A stretch of 64,000 bases of DNA from Castellaniella sp044508625 (GCA_044508625.1 JBIQHJ010000008.1:30572-94571); one strand, 5' to 3'; shown: positions 43,139 to 52,341, counted from the stretch's first letter. Notes: generated by a model not told the origin, from the letters alone. Numbers and translations: made by a program.

Positions 43139-44803
43139 CTAGAGTTTGCAGGTCGCGCGCGCGAGGGCGGCGCGGATGGCGGCGGGATCGACCTTGCGCC
43201 AGCGGGCGGCCACGTGCTGGTCGGGGCGCAGCAGGTAGGTCGTGCCGGGATGGGCGTCGTAGCGCTCGGCAAAGCGCCCGGTGTAGTCCTCGAACACGCG
43301 CAGGCCATCGGGCGAGCGGCCGCCCCGCGGGGTCACCAGGATGACCTCGACCGGGACGTCGCCGGACATGAGGGACTGCAAGGCCGCGGCCTGCGGCACC
43401 TTGGTGGGATCCTCGACGTAGACCAGCAACTGGAAGCGGTTGCCCAGCCGGTCGAGCAGCCAGAAATTATCCACCTGCGCGCGCATCGGGCTGTCGTCGC
43501 AGGGCGTGCCGGGCGCCATGTCGCCCAGGAAAGACGCCGTGTCGGGGGTGTTCAGGCGCGAATTCTCGAGACAGCTCGGCACCGACAGCCGGCCCGAGTT
43601 CACCAGGGCGCGCGCGAAGGGATAGTCGCGCGCCAGCGTCAGCACCGCATTGCGGAACACCAGCGACATGCGGCTCTTGGGGGTGATGAAATCGGTCGAG
43701 CGCGTGGAGTTCAGGATGTTCTCGTCGGCGGCGTACACACGCTCGTCGGAGTAGGTGTCCAGCAGGGCCTCGGGCGCCTTGCCCTCGATCACGAGCTTGA
43801 GCTTCCAGACCAGGTTGTCGGTGTCCTGGATGCCCGAATTGGCCCCCCGGGCGCCGAAGGGCGAGACCTGGTGCGCCGCATCGCCCACGAACAGCGCGCG
43901 GCCGTGGCGGAACCTGCTCATCCGGCGGCACTGGAAGGTATAGACGCTCACCCATTCCAGATCGAACTCGCGGTTGTCGCCCAGCATCGCGCGGATGCGG
44001 GGAATGACGTTCTCGGGACGTTTTTCCTCCTCGGGATCGGCATCCCAGCCGAGCTGGAAATCGATGCGCCACACATTGTCGGCCTGGTGGTGCAGCAGCA
44101 CCGACTGTCCGGGATGGAAAGGCGGGTCGAACCAGAACCAGCGCTCGGCGGGGAAATCGGCCTTCATCACCACGTCCGCGATCAGGAAGCGGTCCATGAA
44201 GATCTTGCCCTCGACCTCGAGCTCCATCATGCGGCGGATGCTGCTGCGCGCCCCGTCGGCCACCACCATCCAGTCGGCGTCCAGGGTATAGATGCCGTCC
44301 GGGGTCTCGACCTGGAGGGTCACGCCGTCGGCCTCCTGGCTGACCGAGATCACCTTGTTGCGAAAGCGCAGGTCCAGGTCGGGCAGGGCCTGCGCATGCC
44401 GCACCAGGTATTCCTCGAGGTAGTACTGCTGCAGGTTGATCATCCCGGGGCGCTTGTGGTCGGGCTGCGGCAGGAGGTTGAAGTTGTAGACCTCCTCGTC
44501 GCGAAAGAAAGTGCGGCCCACGTTCCAGCTCACCCCCTTTTCCACGCACTCGTCGCCGACGCCCAGGCGATCCAGGATCTCGAGCGCCCGCTTGGCGTAG
44601 CAGACGCCGCGCGAGCCGATCGACACCGTATCGTCGTCGTCGAGCAGGACCGTCGGCACGCCCTGCTGGGCGAGGTCGATGGCCGCGGCCAGGCCCACGG
44701 GGCCGGCGCCGACGACGACCACGGGATGCCTCACGGTCACGCCGCCCCGCAGCTCGGGCGGCGTCGTGTATTCATACTTGGGATATTGATAGGTACTGAG
44801 CAT
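43139..44803 (-). CDS. MhpA-type FAD-dependent aromatic hydroxylase
   Basis: The 554-residue flavoprotein is a class A monooxygenase related to MhpA and phenol-type hydroxylases. It shows the Rossmann motif VVVGAGPVGLAAAIDLA, the NADPH/FAD motif VVADGARSSIRR, and the ribityl-binding GRALFVGDAAHQVSPFGARG, followed by a thioredoxin-like C-terminal domain. A short N-terminal extension (MLSTYQYPKYEY) precedes the FAD domain. Neighbours are a metallo-beta-lactamase-fold protein and DUF2783. The likely substrate is a hydroxyaromatic acid or phenolic intermediate, but it cannot be named from sequence. Confidence 0.87.
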   Translation of the reverse strand: MLSTYQYPKYEYTTPPELRGGVTVRHPVVVVGAGPVGLAAAIDLAQQGVPTVLLDDDDTVSIGSRGVCYAKRALEILDRLGVGDECVEKGVSWNVGRTFFRDEEVYNFNLLPQPDHKRPGMINLQQYYLEEYLVRHAQALPDLDLRFRNKVISVSQEADGVTLQVETPDGIYTLDADWMVVADGARSSIRRMMELEVEGKIFMDRFLIADVVMKADFPAERWFWFDPPFHPGQSVLLHHQADNVWRIDFQLGWDADPEEEKRPENVIPRIRAMLGDNREFDLEWVSVYTFQCRRMSRFRHGRALFVGDAAHQVSPFGARGANSGIQDTDNLVWKLKLVIEGKAPEALLDTYSDERVYAADENILNSTRSTDFITPKSRMSLVFRNAVLTLARDYPFARALVNSGRLSVPSCLENSRLNTPDTASFLGDMAPGTPCDDSPMRAQVDNFWLLDRLGNRFQLLVYVEDPTKVPQAAALQSLMSGDVPVEVILVTPRGGRSPDGLRVFEDYTGRFAERYDAHPGTTYLLRPDQHVAARWRKVDPAAIRAALARATCKL

Positions 44804-44842
44804 GGGGGGGTCTCCTGTGTTTCCTCTGGTTCCGGACGCGGC

Positions 44843-45805
44843 TCAGGCCTGCAGGCCGTGCCACATCTCCTTGTCGCGCTCGGCCGTCCAGATCCTGGGG
44901 TGCTTGATGCCCTGGGCCTCGTCCATGGCCCGCACCACGTCGAACGGCAGGCAGTGCTCGTAGATGAACACGTCGGCGAACTTCGGATCCATCGCCGCGC
45001 GGATGTGCGCCATCGCCTCCTTGAGGTTCATGCCGCGGGCGGCCGCCTCGCGCGCCGAGCCGTAGAGCGTGGTCACGAAATCGCGGGTGTAGGCCAGGCC
45101 CGCCGCCACCTTCTCGGGCGTATCGAGCGCCGGGCCACGGCCCGGGACCAGCTTTTCCGCGCCCAGCGCGGCCAGGGCGTCCAGCGTCGCCGGCCATTCC
45201 TCGAGCTGGGCATCGCCCGTGTAGCAGGCGGCGCCGTATTCGACGAGATCCCCCGAGAACAGCACGCGCTCGGACGGGATCCAGACCACGGTGTCGCCGC
45301 GCGTGTGCCCCGGGCCCGGATGCATGATCCTCACCTCGAGGCCCTCGCCCATCCACAGCGTGATCTCGTCGCGGAACACCAGGGTGGGCCAGGTCAGCCC
45401 GGGGATCGAATCAAAGGCCTGGAACAGCCGGGGAAAGCGCTCGTACTCGGACTGCATGTCCTGGGCGCCGCGCTCGACGATCATCTCGTAGGTGGCCTGG
45501 CTGGCGATGATCTCCTGCATGCCCTCGGCGCGGTAGGCCGAGGCGCCCAGCACGCGCACGGCATGGTAGTGCGACAGCACCACGTACTTGATGGGCTTGT
45601 CGGTGACCTTGCGGATCTCGGCGATCAGGCGGGCCGCCATGACGGGCGTGGCGAGCGTGTCGCAGATCAGCACGGCCTCGTCGCCGATGATCACGCCGGT
45701 GTTCGGATCGCCCTCGGCGGTGTAGGACCAGCAATGCTCCGACAGGCGGGCGAAGGTGGTCTTTTTTTCCTCCAGGTCGGCGACGGAGGCGAATTGCTTG
45801 CTCAT
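44843..45805 (-). CDS. Metallo-beta-lactamase-fold protein with incomplete second metal site
   Basis: The 320-residue protein has the MBL fold, but its metal motif reads SHYHAVR (His79, His81), lacking the usual Asp-His of HxHxDH. Other ligands remain in GHTRGD (His167) and FSGD (Asp186), while the usual PGHG is PGRG (Arg223). A mononuclear or altered site is therefore expected. Relatives hydrolyse thioesters, lactones or similar. It lies between the Liv transporter genes and the FAD hydroxylase in one leftward operon and may hydrolyse a pathway intermediate (inference). Confidence 0.82.
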   Translation of the reverse strand: MSKQFASVADLEEKKTTFARLSEHCWSYTAEGDPNTGVIIGDEAVLICDTLATPVMAARLIAEIRKVTDKPIKYVVLSHYHAVRVLGASAYRAEGMQEIIASQATYEMIVERGAQDMQSEYERFPRLFQAFDSIPGLTWPTLVFRDEITLWMGEGLEVRIMHPGPGHTRGDTVVWIPSERVLFSGDLVEYGAACYTGDAQLEEWPATLDALAALGAEKLVPGRGPALDTPEKVAAGLAYTRDFVTTLYGSAREAAARGMNLKEAMAHIRAAMDPKFADVFIYEHCLPFDVVRAMDEAQGIKHPRIWTAERDKEMWHGLQA

Positions 45806-45866
45806 GGTGAATTCCTCTTGATGACAACGATTTCCGATGGGTCCGGCGCGCGGCGCCGCGGCGCGC

Positions 45867-47177
45867 TCACATCCCCAGATAGGCCGCCCGGACCTGTTCG
45901 TTCTGGCTCATGTCGCGGCCCGTGCCCGAGAGCACGATGCGGCCGGTCTCGAGCACATAGGCGCGGTCGGCGATCCCCAGGGCGGCAAAGGCGTTCTGCT
46001 CGACCAGCAGGATGGTGATGCCCTCGGCCTTGAGGGTCTTGATCACGTTGAAGACCTCCTCGACCAGCAGGGGCGCGAGCCCCATGGAGGGCTCGTCGAG
46101 CAGCAGCAGGCGCGGCCGGCCCATCAGCGCGCGGCTGATGGCCAGCATCTGCTGCTGCCCGCCCGACAGGGTGCCGGCGGGCAGGCGGCGCTTTTCCTTG
46201 AGGATGGGGAACATGGCGTAGACGCGCTCGAGGTCCTGCTCGGCCTGGGCGCGCGGGCGCGTGTAGGCGCCCAGGCGCAGGTTGTCCTCGATGGCGAGCG
46301 GCCCGAAGACCTGCCGGCCCTCGGGGCTGTGGCAGATGCCGCGGCGCACCCGCAGGTCCGAGCGCAGCCGCGAGATGTCCTGGCCGTTGAAGCGGATGCT
46401 GCCCGCGCTCATGGGCTGCACGCCCGAGAGCGTGCGCAGGAAAGTGGTCTTGCCCGCGCCGTTGGCGCCGATCAGGGCCACGAGCTCGCCCTTGCGGACC
46501 TCGAGGTCGATGCCCTTGAGCGCCTGGATGCGGCCGTAGCAGGACTCCAGGCCCGTGACCTGCAGCAGCGCGTCGCCCGCCGAGGACAGGTGCCGCAGGC
46601 CGCCCGCGCTGCTGCCCCCCAGGCCGATGGACTCGGGGGCGAGCGTCACGATGCGGTGATAGAGCTCGCGGTACTCGGCGCGCGCCTGTTCGCCGAACAG
46701 GGGATCGGCATTGTCGCCGAACGCCGCGTCGATGCCGACCCAGTCCTCGGGCTGGAGGATCTCGCGGGCCATGGGGAAGGCGTCCTTTTCCTCCGAGCGG
46801 ATGTGCTGCTTGAGCCCGCGGGCATAGTCGCGCAGGCCGTCGATGAAGGCCTGGTTGCGCACCAGCGCCTGCGTGCCGCCGGCGAGCTGCGCGCGCAGGG
46901 CCCGCAGATTGGCGGGGCCGTTGCGGTGCTCGGCCTGGAGGCGGTCGAGGATGTCCGCCGCATCGGCGCTGCGCCGCCGCATCGCCAGGAACAGGTATTC
47001 GTCCTCCTTGGCGTGGTGGCAGCCGTCCATGAATTCATGGATGTAGTCGAACAGGGCCGAAAAGAACCCCGCGTCGACGGTGTTCCCGCTGGCAAGCTCG
47101 TCGGCCACCAGGTCGATAGTGATCGCGATGCGCCAGAGGTTGCGGTGCTCTTCCTGAATGATGTCGAGTGCGTGCAT
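45867..47177 (-). CDS. Hemerythrin domain fused to LivF-type ABC ATPase
   Basis: The 436-residue protein joins two domains. Residues 1-about 180 form a hemerythrin HHE cation-binding domain with candidate ligands H11, H47, H54/E58, H84, H125 and E129. From about residue 185 it is a LivF-type ATPase with Walker A GANGAGKTT, signature LSGGQQQ and Walker B LLLLDEPSMGLAP. The ATPase energises import of a branched-chain amino-acid-like or aromatic acid substrate with LivG, LivM, LivH and the binding protein at 60844. A diiron hemerythrin on the ATPase suggests sensing of oxygen or another small ligand (inference). No frameshift separates the domains. Confidence 0.88.
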   Translation of the reverse strand: MHALDIIQEEHRNLWRIAITIDLVADELASGNTVDAGFFSALFDYIHEFMDGCHHAKEDEYLFLAMRRRSADAADILDRLQAEHRNGPANLRALRAQLAGGTQALVRNQAFIDGLRDYARGLKQHIRSEEKDAFPMAREILQPEDWVGIDAAFGDNADPLFGEQARAEYRELYHRIVTLAPESIGLGGSSAGGLRHLSSAGDALLQVTGLESCYGRIQALKGIDLEVRKGELVALIGANGAGKTTFLRTLSGVQPMSAGSIRFNGQDISRLRSDLRVRRGICHSPEGRQVFGPLAIEDNLRLGAYTRPRAQAEQDLERVYAMFPILKEKRRLPAGTLSGGQQQMLAISRALMGRPRLLLLDEPSMGLAPLLVEEVFNVIKTLKAEGITILLVEQNAFAALGIADRAYVLETGRIVLSGTGRDMSQNEQVRAAYLGM

Positions 47178-47189
47178 ATCGGTTCCTGC

Positions 47190-47951
47190 TCAGGCGTGGC
47201 CGCCCAGGTACGCGGCGATGACCTCGGGGTTCTGGCGCACCTCGGGGCCGGTGCCCTCGGCCAGCCGCTTGCCGTAGTCCAGCACCAGGATGCGGTCGGA
47301 CAGGTTCATCACCATCTTCATGTCGTGCTCGACCAGGACGACGGTGATGCCGGAGGCCGCGATCTTGCGCACCAGCTCGTCCACGTCCTGGGTCTCCTTG
47401 GGATTGAGCCCGGCGGCCGGCTCGTCCAGGAAGATCATGCGCGGCTGCATCGCCAGGGCGCGCGCGATCTCGAGGCGCTTGAGCGCGCCATAGGGCATGC
47501 TGTCGGCGCGCGCGCCCACGTAGTCGCCCAGGCCGACGAAGGCCATCAGCTCGGCCGCCTCGGCCCGCAGGGCGCAGTCGCGCCTGCGCAGCGCCGGCAG
47601 GCGCAGCATCGCCTTGAACATGCTGCGGTCCAGGCGCAGGTGCGCGCCGACCATGACGTTCTCGATGGCGCTCATGTTCATCCAGACCTGGAGGTTCTGG
47701 AAGGTGCGCGCCACGCCGCGGCGCGCCAGCTCGTCGGGCGAGCAGCCCTGGATGTCCTTGCCGTCCAGGCGGATGGTCCCGGAAGTCGGCCGGTAGATGC
47801 CGGTGATCAGGTTGAACAGCGTGGTCTTGCCCGCGCCGTTGGGCCCGATCACGGAATACACGATCCCCTGGTCGACCGAGAAGCTGACGTTCTGGACGGC
47901 GCGCACGTTGCCGAAATGGATGGACAGGTCGGAGACCTCGAGCAAGGCCAT
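47190..47951 (-). CDS. livG: Branched-chain-type ABC transporter ATPase LivG
   Basis: The 253-residue ATPase has Walker A IGPNGAGKTT, a LivG-typical insertion near LDRSMFKAMLRLPALRRRD, a signature region SMPYGALKRLEIARAL and Walker B MIFLDEPAAGLNP. The signature reads YGALKR rather than the canonical LSGGQ, as is common in LivG. The start MALLEVSDLS is 2 bp after the livM stop. It pairs with the hemerythrin-LivF protein. Confidence 0.92.
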   Translation of the reverse strand: MALLEVSDLSIHFGNVRAVQNVSFSVDQGIVYSVIGPNGAGKTTLFNLITGIYRPTSGTIRLDGKDIQGCSPDELARRGVARTFQNLQVWMNMSAIENVMVGAHLRLDRSMFKAMLRLPALRRRDCALRAEAAELMAFVGLGDYVGARADSMPYGALKRLEIARALAMQPRMIFLDEPAAGLNPKETQDVDELVRKIAASGITVVLVEHDMKMVMNLSDRILVLDYGKRLAEGTGPEVRQNPEVIAAYLGGHA

Positions 47952-47953
47952 GG

Positions 47954-48886
47954 CTAGCTCCCCCTCGTGAAACGGGCCGCCAGCGTGGGCACCAGGCCCT
48001 TGGGCAGGAAGATCATGCACAGCATCAGGATGGCGCCGAACACCACGGTCTCCCAGCCCTCGAAGGTGGCCAGCATCTGCGGCAGCGCGGTGAGCAGCAC
48101 CGCGCCCACCACCGAGCCGAACACGGAGGCCATGCCGCCCACGACCACCATGGTGATGAGCTCGATCGAGTGGAAGAAGTTGGCCACGTCCGGGCTGACG
48201 AAGCCGATGTAATGGGCCATGATGCTGCCCATGATGCTGGCCATGACGGCCGAGAGCACGAACACCGCGGCCTTGTAGCGCGGCACGTCCACGCCGACCA
48301 CCTGCGAGGCCACCTCCGAGCCGTGCAGGCCGCGCAGCGCGCGCCCGAAGGGCGAGTCGATCAGGTTGATGGCGCCCAGGACGCTCGCCACCAGGACGGC
48401 GGCGACCACCCAGTACCACTGGATGTCGCGCATCAGCTCGAAGCCGAGGATCTCCATCGAGGGCACGGGCATGCCGTCGGGGCCTCCGGTCCACGCCGCC
48501 TCGTTGCGGATGACGATGTTGATGATGATGCCCAGGCCCAGGGTGGCCATGGCCAGGTAGTGCCCCTTGAGCTTGAGGATGGGCCGCGCCACGATCAGGG
48601 CGAGCAGGCCCGTGCAGGCGGCGCCGGCGACCATGGCCGGCAGGGGATGCCAGCCCAGGTGCGTGGGCAGCACGGCCGAGGCGTAGGCGCCCATGCCGAC
48701 GAAGCCCGCGTGGCCGAGGCTGATCTGCCCGGCGTAGCCCACCAGCAGGTTCAGGCTGAGGACGATGACCGCGTTGATGCACATGCGGATCACGATGTCC
48801 AGGTAGTAGCTGTTGGGGACGATGGAGGGGATGATGGCGAGGAGGACCACGAGCAGGCCCAGGCCGATGTAGGCGTTCTTGCGCAT
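47954..48886 (-). CDS. livM: Branched-chain-type ABC transporter permease LivM
   Basis: The 310-residue permease has 8-9 membrane helices and the family signature LNLLVGYAGQISLGHAGFVGMGAYASA. The start at 48886 (MRKNAYIGLG) was chosen because the frame upstream is not protein-like and livH ends 2 bp before it. It forms the channel with LivH. Confidence 0.92.
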   Translation of the reverse strand: MRKNAYIGLGLLVVLLAIIPSIVPNSYYLDIVIRMCINAVIVLSLNLLVGYAGQISLGHAGFVGMGAYASAVLPTHLGWHPLPAMVAGAACTGLLALIVARPILKLKGHYLAMATLGLGIIINIVIRNEAAWTGGPDGMPVPSMEILGFELMRDIQWYWVVAAVLVASVLGAINLIDSPFGRALRGLHGSEVASQVVGVDVPRYKAAVFVLSAVMASIMGSIMAHYIGFVSPDVANFFHSIELITMVVVGGMASVFGSVVGAVLLTALPQMLATFEGWETVVFGAILMLCMIFLPKGLVPTLAARFTRGS

Positions 48887-48888
48887 GG

Positions 48889-49764
48889 TCACACCCGGTC
48901 CGTCGATTTGCCGCCGAACAGCCCGCGCGGCATGAAAAACAGGATCAGCAGGATCAGCACGAAGGGAATCGCGTCCTTGTAGGCCGAGGAGATGTAGCCC
49001 GCGCCCATGGCCTCGAGGATGCCCACCAGCAGGCCGCCGACGACCGCGCCCAGCCCGTTGCCCAGGCCGCCCACGACCGCCGCGACGAAGCCCTTCAGAC
49101 CCAGCATGATGCCCACGTCGTAGGAGGTCAGCGTGATCGGCGTGATCAGGATCCCGCCCAGCGCGCCCAGCGCCGCCGCCAGGGCGAAGCTCATGAACAG
49201 CACCCAGTTGGTGTTGACGCCCGCCAGCTCGGCGGCGACGCGGTTGTAGGCCGTGGCCAGCATGGCCTTGCCGGCCATCGTGCGGCTGAAGAAATACCAG
49301 AGCACGGCCACGACCAGCGCCGTCACCCCGAACACCCACAGGCTCTGGGGCAGGAGCATGGCGCCCAGGATGAACATGGGATCGTTGTTGGAGAAGGCCG
49401 GCAGGCTGTGCGCGCCCTTGCCCAGCCACACCTGGATGACGCCGCGGATCACCAGCGAGGCGCCGATGGTGATGATGATCAGGGTGACGGTCTCGGCCTC
49501 CTTGACCGGCTCGATCGCCAGTTTCTCGAGCAGGATGCCGACCAGGGCGGGCACCAGGACGGCGAGCGCGAAGGCCACGGTCCAGTGCGCGCCGGCCTGC
49601 GTGAAGAACACCGCCAGCATGCCGCCCAGCATGATGAATTCGCCCTGGGCGAAGTTGATCACGTTGCTGGCGTTGTAGATCAGGTTGAAGCCCAGCGCGG
49701 CCAGCGCGTAGGTCGCCCCCACCGTCAGCCCCGAGAACAGGAACTGCAAGAACTCGGCCTGCAT
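48889..49764 (-). CDS. livH: Branched-chain-type ABC transporter permease LivH
   Basis: The 291-residue permease shows LTVGATYALAALGFNLIYNASNVINFAQGEF and a C-terminal GLFGGKSTDRV. It is the first gene of the leftward transporter-hydroxylase operon. The start MQAEFLQFLFSG precedes the first membrane helix; the longer frame upstream is Pro/Gly/Arg-rich and not credible. In aromatic degradation clusters, such transporters often import the aromatic acid. Confidence 0.92.
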   Translation of the reverse strand: MQAEFLQFLFSGLTVGATYALAALGFNLIYNASNVINFAQGEFIMLGGMLAVFFTQAGAHWTVAFALAVLVPALVGILLEKLAIEPVKEAETVTLIIITIGASLVIRGVIQVWLGKGAHSLPAFSNNDPMFILGAMLLPQSLWVFGVTALVVAVLWYFFSRTMAGKAMLATAYNRVAAELAGVNTNWVLFMSFALAAALGALGGILITPITLTSYDVGIMLGLKGFVAAVVGGLGNGLGAVVGGLLVGILEAMGAGYISSAYKDAIPFVLILLILFFMPRGLFGGKSTDRV

Positions 49765-50251
49765 CACGCGCCTCCCCGGGGGAGGCCCGCGCCCGCCGGC
49801 CCCGTACAGCACCCCCCGCGGCATGCCGGCCCGCGGCGCCAGCGCCGCCCCGCGAAGGCGCCTTGCGCCCCCCCCGGGCGACGGCGCAGCCCCGCTCCGC
49901 ACTCGCGGGCGGGGCCCGCGCTCTGGCTCATGGTCATTGTCTTGCCTCCTTGGGTGCCGGGAGCAGCGGGCCGCGCAAATAATACAAACCCAGCCCGATT
50001 ACTCACATATTACGTATCAGTGTAAAAGTAGAGAATTTGAAAAGATTTCGCAAGCGATTCCGGCCGCATACGGGGCTTTATAGGGGAAAACCATCAATTT
50101 CACGATCACGATAGGTCATGAATCGATCGGATTTTCCTCTGCGGATGTGGTTCTTTTTGAATGACAAAAAAACCTGTCGAAATCGAATTTATGTATCGGA
50201 TCGAAAAAAGCAGCGTGAAGGATCCCCCGGGCGGAACCCTGAAAGACCACA
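49765..50251. promoter_or_regulatory. 487-bp noncoding region before livH
   Basis: No credible gene is present. The stretch from about 49980 to 50220 is AT-rich and must contain the livH operon promoter. Two fragments resemble the divergon motif GAAAGCGATACA: AAGCGAT at 50053-50059 and, inverted, TGTATCG at 50192-50198. I cannot place a convincing promoter. Confidence 0.5.
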
Positions 50252-51208
50252 TCAAAGGGAAATGACCGCCAGCGGATCGTCGGTGGGAAAGCGCTCGAGG
50301 CCCTCGGGCTGCAAGGGGGGATTGGACCCGTCGGCGAGCCGCATGTGCTCGTCCAGGTGGCGCTCGGAGGGCTCGAAGAGGCGGCGATACAGCTCGCGGC
50401 ACAGGATGCGCGCGGTCTGCCCCGGCCAGTCCTGCGGCAGCAGCACCTCGGGCAGCTCGGGATCGCGCAGCAGCAGGCGCCGGTAGTCATGGATCAGCAG
50501 GACACGCAGCAGGAAGGCCTCCTCGGGGTCGATCTGCGCAAAGCGGTCCCGGCGCAGCTCGGCGAGCACCGGCAGGTAGTCGGAGACGAAGCCGCTGTAG
50601 GAGGCGGCCAGCTTGTCGAGATTCCAGGCGCGCGCCACCAGCTCGGCGTCCGAGGCCGAGAGCGCCGAGCGCGAGTCGGCCGCGAGCAGCGGCACCAGCC
50701 GCCCCAGCAGGTCGGACAGGCCATCGGCCACCAGCGTATCGAAGGCCGCCACCAGGTCGGTGGAGGGGTGCACGAAGCAGTCCGGGTTCAGGGCGCCGAA
50801 GCCCTGCCACAGGAGCGCCTGGCGCAGGCGCTCGCGCTCGCGCGGATCGAGGTCGCCGACCACCAGGATCAGGCGCCAGCGCCGGTCCCAGATCGGGGCA
50901 TAGGACGCATAGATGTGGCGCGAGGCCTCCTCGAAGCGCAGGCGCCCCGCATGCGTGAGGACGTACTCGGCGCGCCGCCCCTGCGCCTGCGCCTGCAGCC
51001 ATTCCTCCTTGGCCAGGCGAAAGACCGAGGTGCGCACCAGGCGCTCGTTCAGGTCCAGCGGCTCGAGCAGGCGGATCAGGCTGCCCAGCCAGATCCGCCC
51101 GCCGCGCGGCAGGACCGCGTCGCCGAAGACCGTGATGATCAGCGATCCCGCACGCATGCGGCGCTGTTGTCGGAAGCTCTTCAGGCGGCGTTGGATGGAC
51201 TGGATCAA
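50252..51208 (-). CDS. paaX: PaaX-family transcriptional regulator
   Basis: The 318-residue protein is a PaaX regulator: N-terminal winged helix with LIITVFGDAVLPRGGRIWLGSLIRLLEPL and RTSVFRLAKEEWLQ, and the PaaX-specific C-terminal domain. E. coli PaaX represses phenylacetate genes and is released by phenylacetyl-CoA. The start is a TTG at 51208 because no ATG fits the family N-terminus. It is the third gene of the leftward diiron-reductase-paaX operon, 36 bp after the reductase stop. The effector is probably the aryl-CoA of this pathway (inference). Confidence 0.88.
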   Translation of the reverse strand: MIQSIQRRLKSFRQQRRMRAGSLIITVFGDAVLPRGGRIWLGSLIRLLEPLDLNERLVRTSVFRLAKEEWLQAQAQGRRAEYVLTHAGRLRFEEASRHIYASYAPIWDRRWRLILVVGDLDPRERERLRQALLWQGFGALNPDCFVHPSTDLVAAFDTLVADGLSDLLGRLVPLLAADSRSALSASDAELVARAWNLDKLAASYSGFVSDYLPVLAELRRDRFAQIDPEEAFLLRVLLIHDYRRLLLRDPELPEVLLPQDWPGQTARILCRELYRRLFEPSERHLDEHMRLADGSNPPLQPEGLERFPTDDPLAVISL

Positions 51209-51244
51209 GTCGGTGTCTGGGGCGCGAAGGCCGCTCGAATGGTT

Positions 51245-52285
51245 TCAGGACGGCCTGCCGTCGGCATCCGCGTGCTGTTGCTGGACGAAGAATCCCTCTT
51301 TGTGGATGAATTCGTCACGCGCGCCCAGGGTCTTGGCCACGGCCACGCAGGCGTCCACGAATTCGGGGCTGCCGGCGACGAACAGGCTGTGCGCCGAGAG
51401 GTCGGGATACAGCTTGGGCAGGATCGCGTCGATCCGTCCGTGCAGGTAGCCTTCGGCCTGCTCGCGCGTGAGCGTAATTTTATAGTTGAAATTTCGATGT
51501 TTGGTCCGCCACCAGGACATCATGCCCACGCCATAGACGTCGGCCCGCGTCCGCGCGGAGAAAATCAGGTCCACCCGCTTTTTGTAGCCACGGCGCAGGG
51601 CCGCCTCGGCGAGATCGAGGATCGGCGACAGGCCGGTGCCGGCCGCCAGGCAGAGCACGGGGGTCTCGACCGAGGGATCGCCGATGAAGGTGCCGTAGGC
51701 GCCGTTGATCTTGAGGCTGTCGCCCACCTGGATGGTGTCGTGGACCCAGGCGCTGGTGACCCCGCCGTCGGCGCGCGAGATCTGCAGCGAGATCTCGCCG
51801 TCCGGACGCGGCGCGTTGGAGATCGAGTAGGCGCGCAGCGGGATCCCGTTGCGCTCGTCGCCCAGCGTCACGTACTGGCCGGGCCAGTAGCGGATCGGCT
51901 GGCCCACGGGGCGCAGGCGCAGCTCGATGATGCGCGAGGCCAGCTCGCGCCGGTCGATCACCACGAACAGCGCGCCCTCGCGGGGCGGAAACAGCTTGGG
52001 CCGCGCCTCGGCGTCGCCCCATTCGATCACCATCTCGTCCGAGATCGGCTTGGCCATGCACATCAGGCCGTAGCCCTGGCGGCGTTCCTCCTGGGAGAGG
52101 GCCATGTCCAGGACCATGCCCTGGTCGTACTGCCCCGACAGCACCTTGACCTTGCACTCGCCGCAGGCGCCCGCCCGGCAGTTGTTCGGCAGCGCATACC
52201 CCGCCTTTTCGAGAGCCATCAATACGGTATCGTTGCCCTTGACCTCGATGGTCTTGCCGGAGGGTTCGATGGTGACGCGTGCCAT
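51245..52285 (-). CDS. Ferredoxin-NAD(P)H reductase of a two-component oxygenase
   Basis: The 346-residue protein has an N-terminal plant-type [2Fe-2S] ferredoxin domain (C36, C41, C44, C76) followed by an FAD domain (RAYSISNAP) and an NAD-binding domain (AAGTGLSPILDL). This N-ferredoxin, C-reductase order is that of BenC, XylZ and MmoC-type reductases and is opposite to PaaE. It begins 57 bp after the diiron gene and is the obvious electron donor for it. Confidence 0.88.
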   Translation of the reverse strand: MARVTIEPSGKTIEVKGNDTVLMALEKAGYALPNNCRAGACGECKVKVLSGQYDQGMVLDMALSQEERRQGYGLMCMAKPISDEMVIEWGDAEARPKLFPPREGALFVVIDRRELASRIIELRLRPVGQPIRYWPGQYVTLGDERNGIPLRAYSISNAPRPDGEISLQISRADGGVTSAWVHDTIQVGDSLKINGAYGTFIGDPSVETPVLCLAAGTGLSPILDLAEAALRRGYKKRVDLIFSARTRADVYGVGMMSWWRTKHRNFNYKITLTREQAEGYLHGRIDAILPKLYPDLSAHSLFVAGSPEFVDACVAVAKTLGARDEFIHKEGFFVQQQHADADGRPS

Positions 52286-52341
52286 GGGAATTCCTGAAAT
52301 CGCTGTGAATGGCGGCCGGCGCCCTCGCCGGCCGCCCCCGA

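Noticed and set aside
45837..47957. A 706-codon forward open frame opposite hemerythrin-LivF and LivG
   Set aside because: The reverse-strand ATPases have intact Walker and signature motifs; the forward frame is His/Gln/Val-rich antisense.
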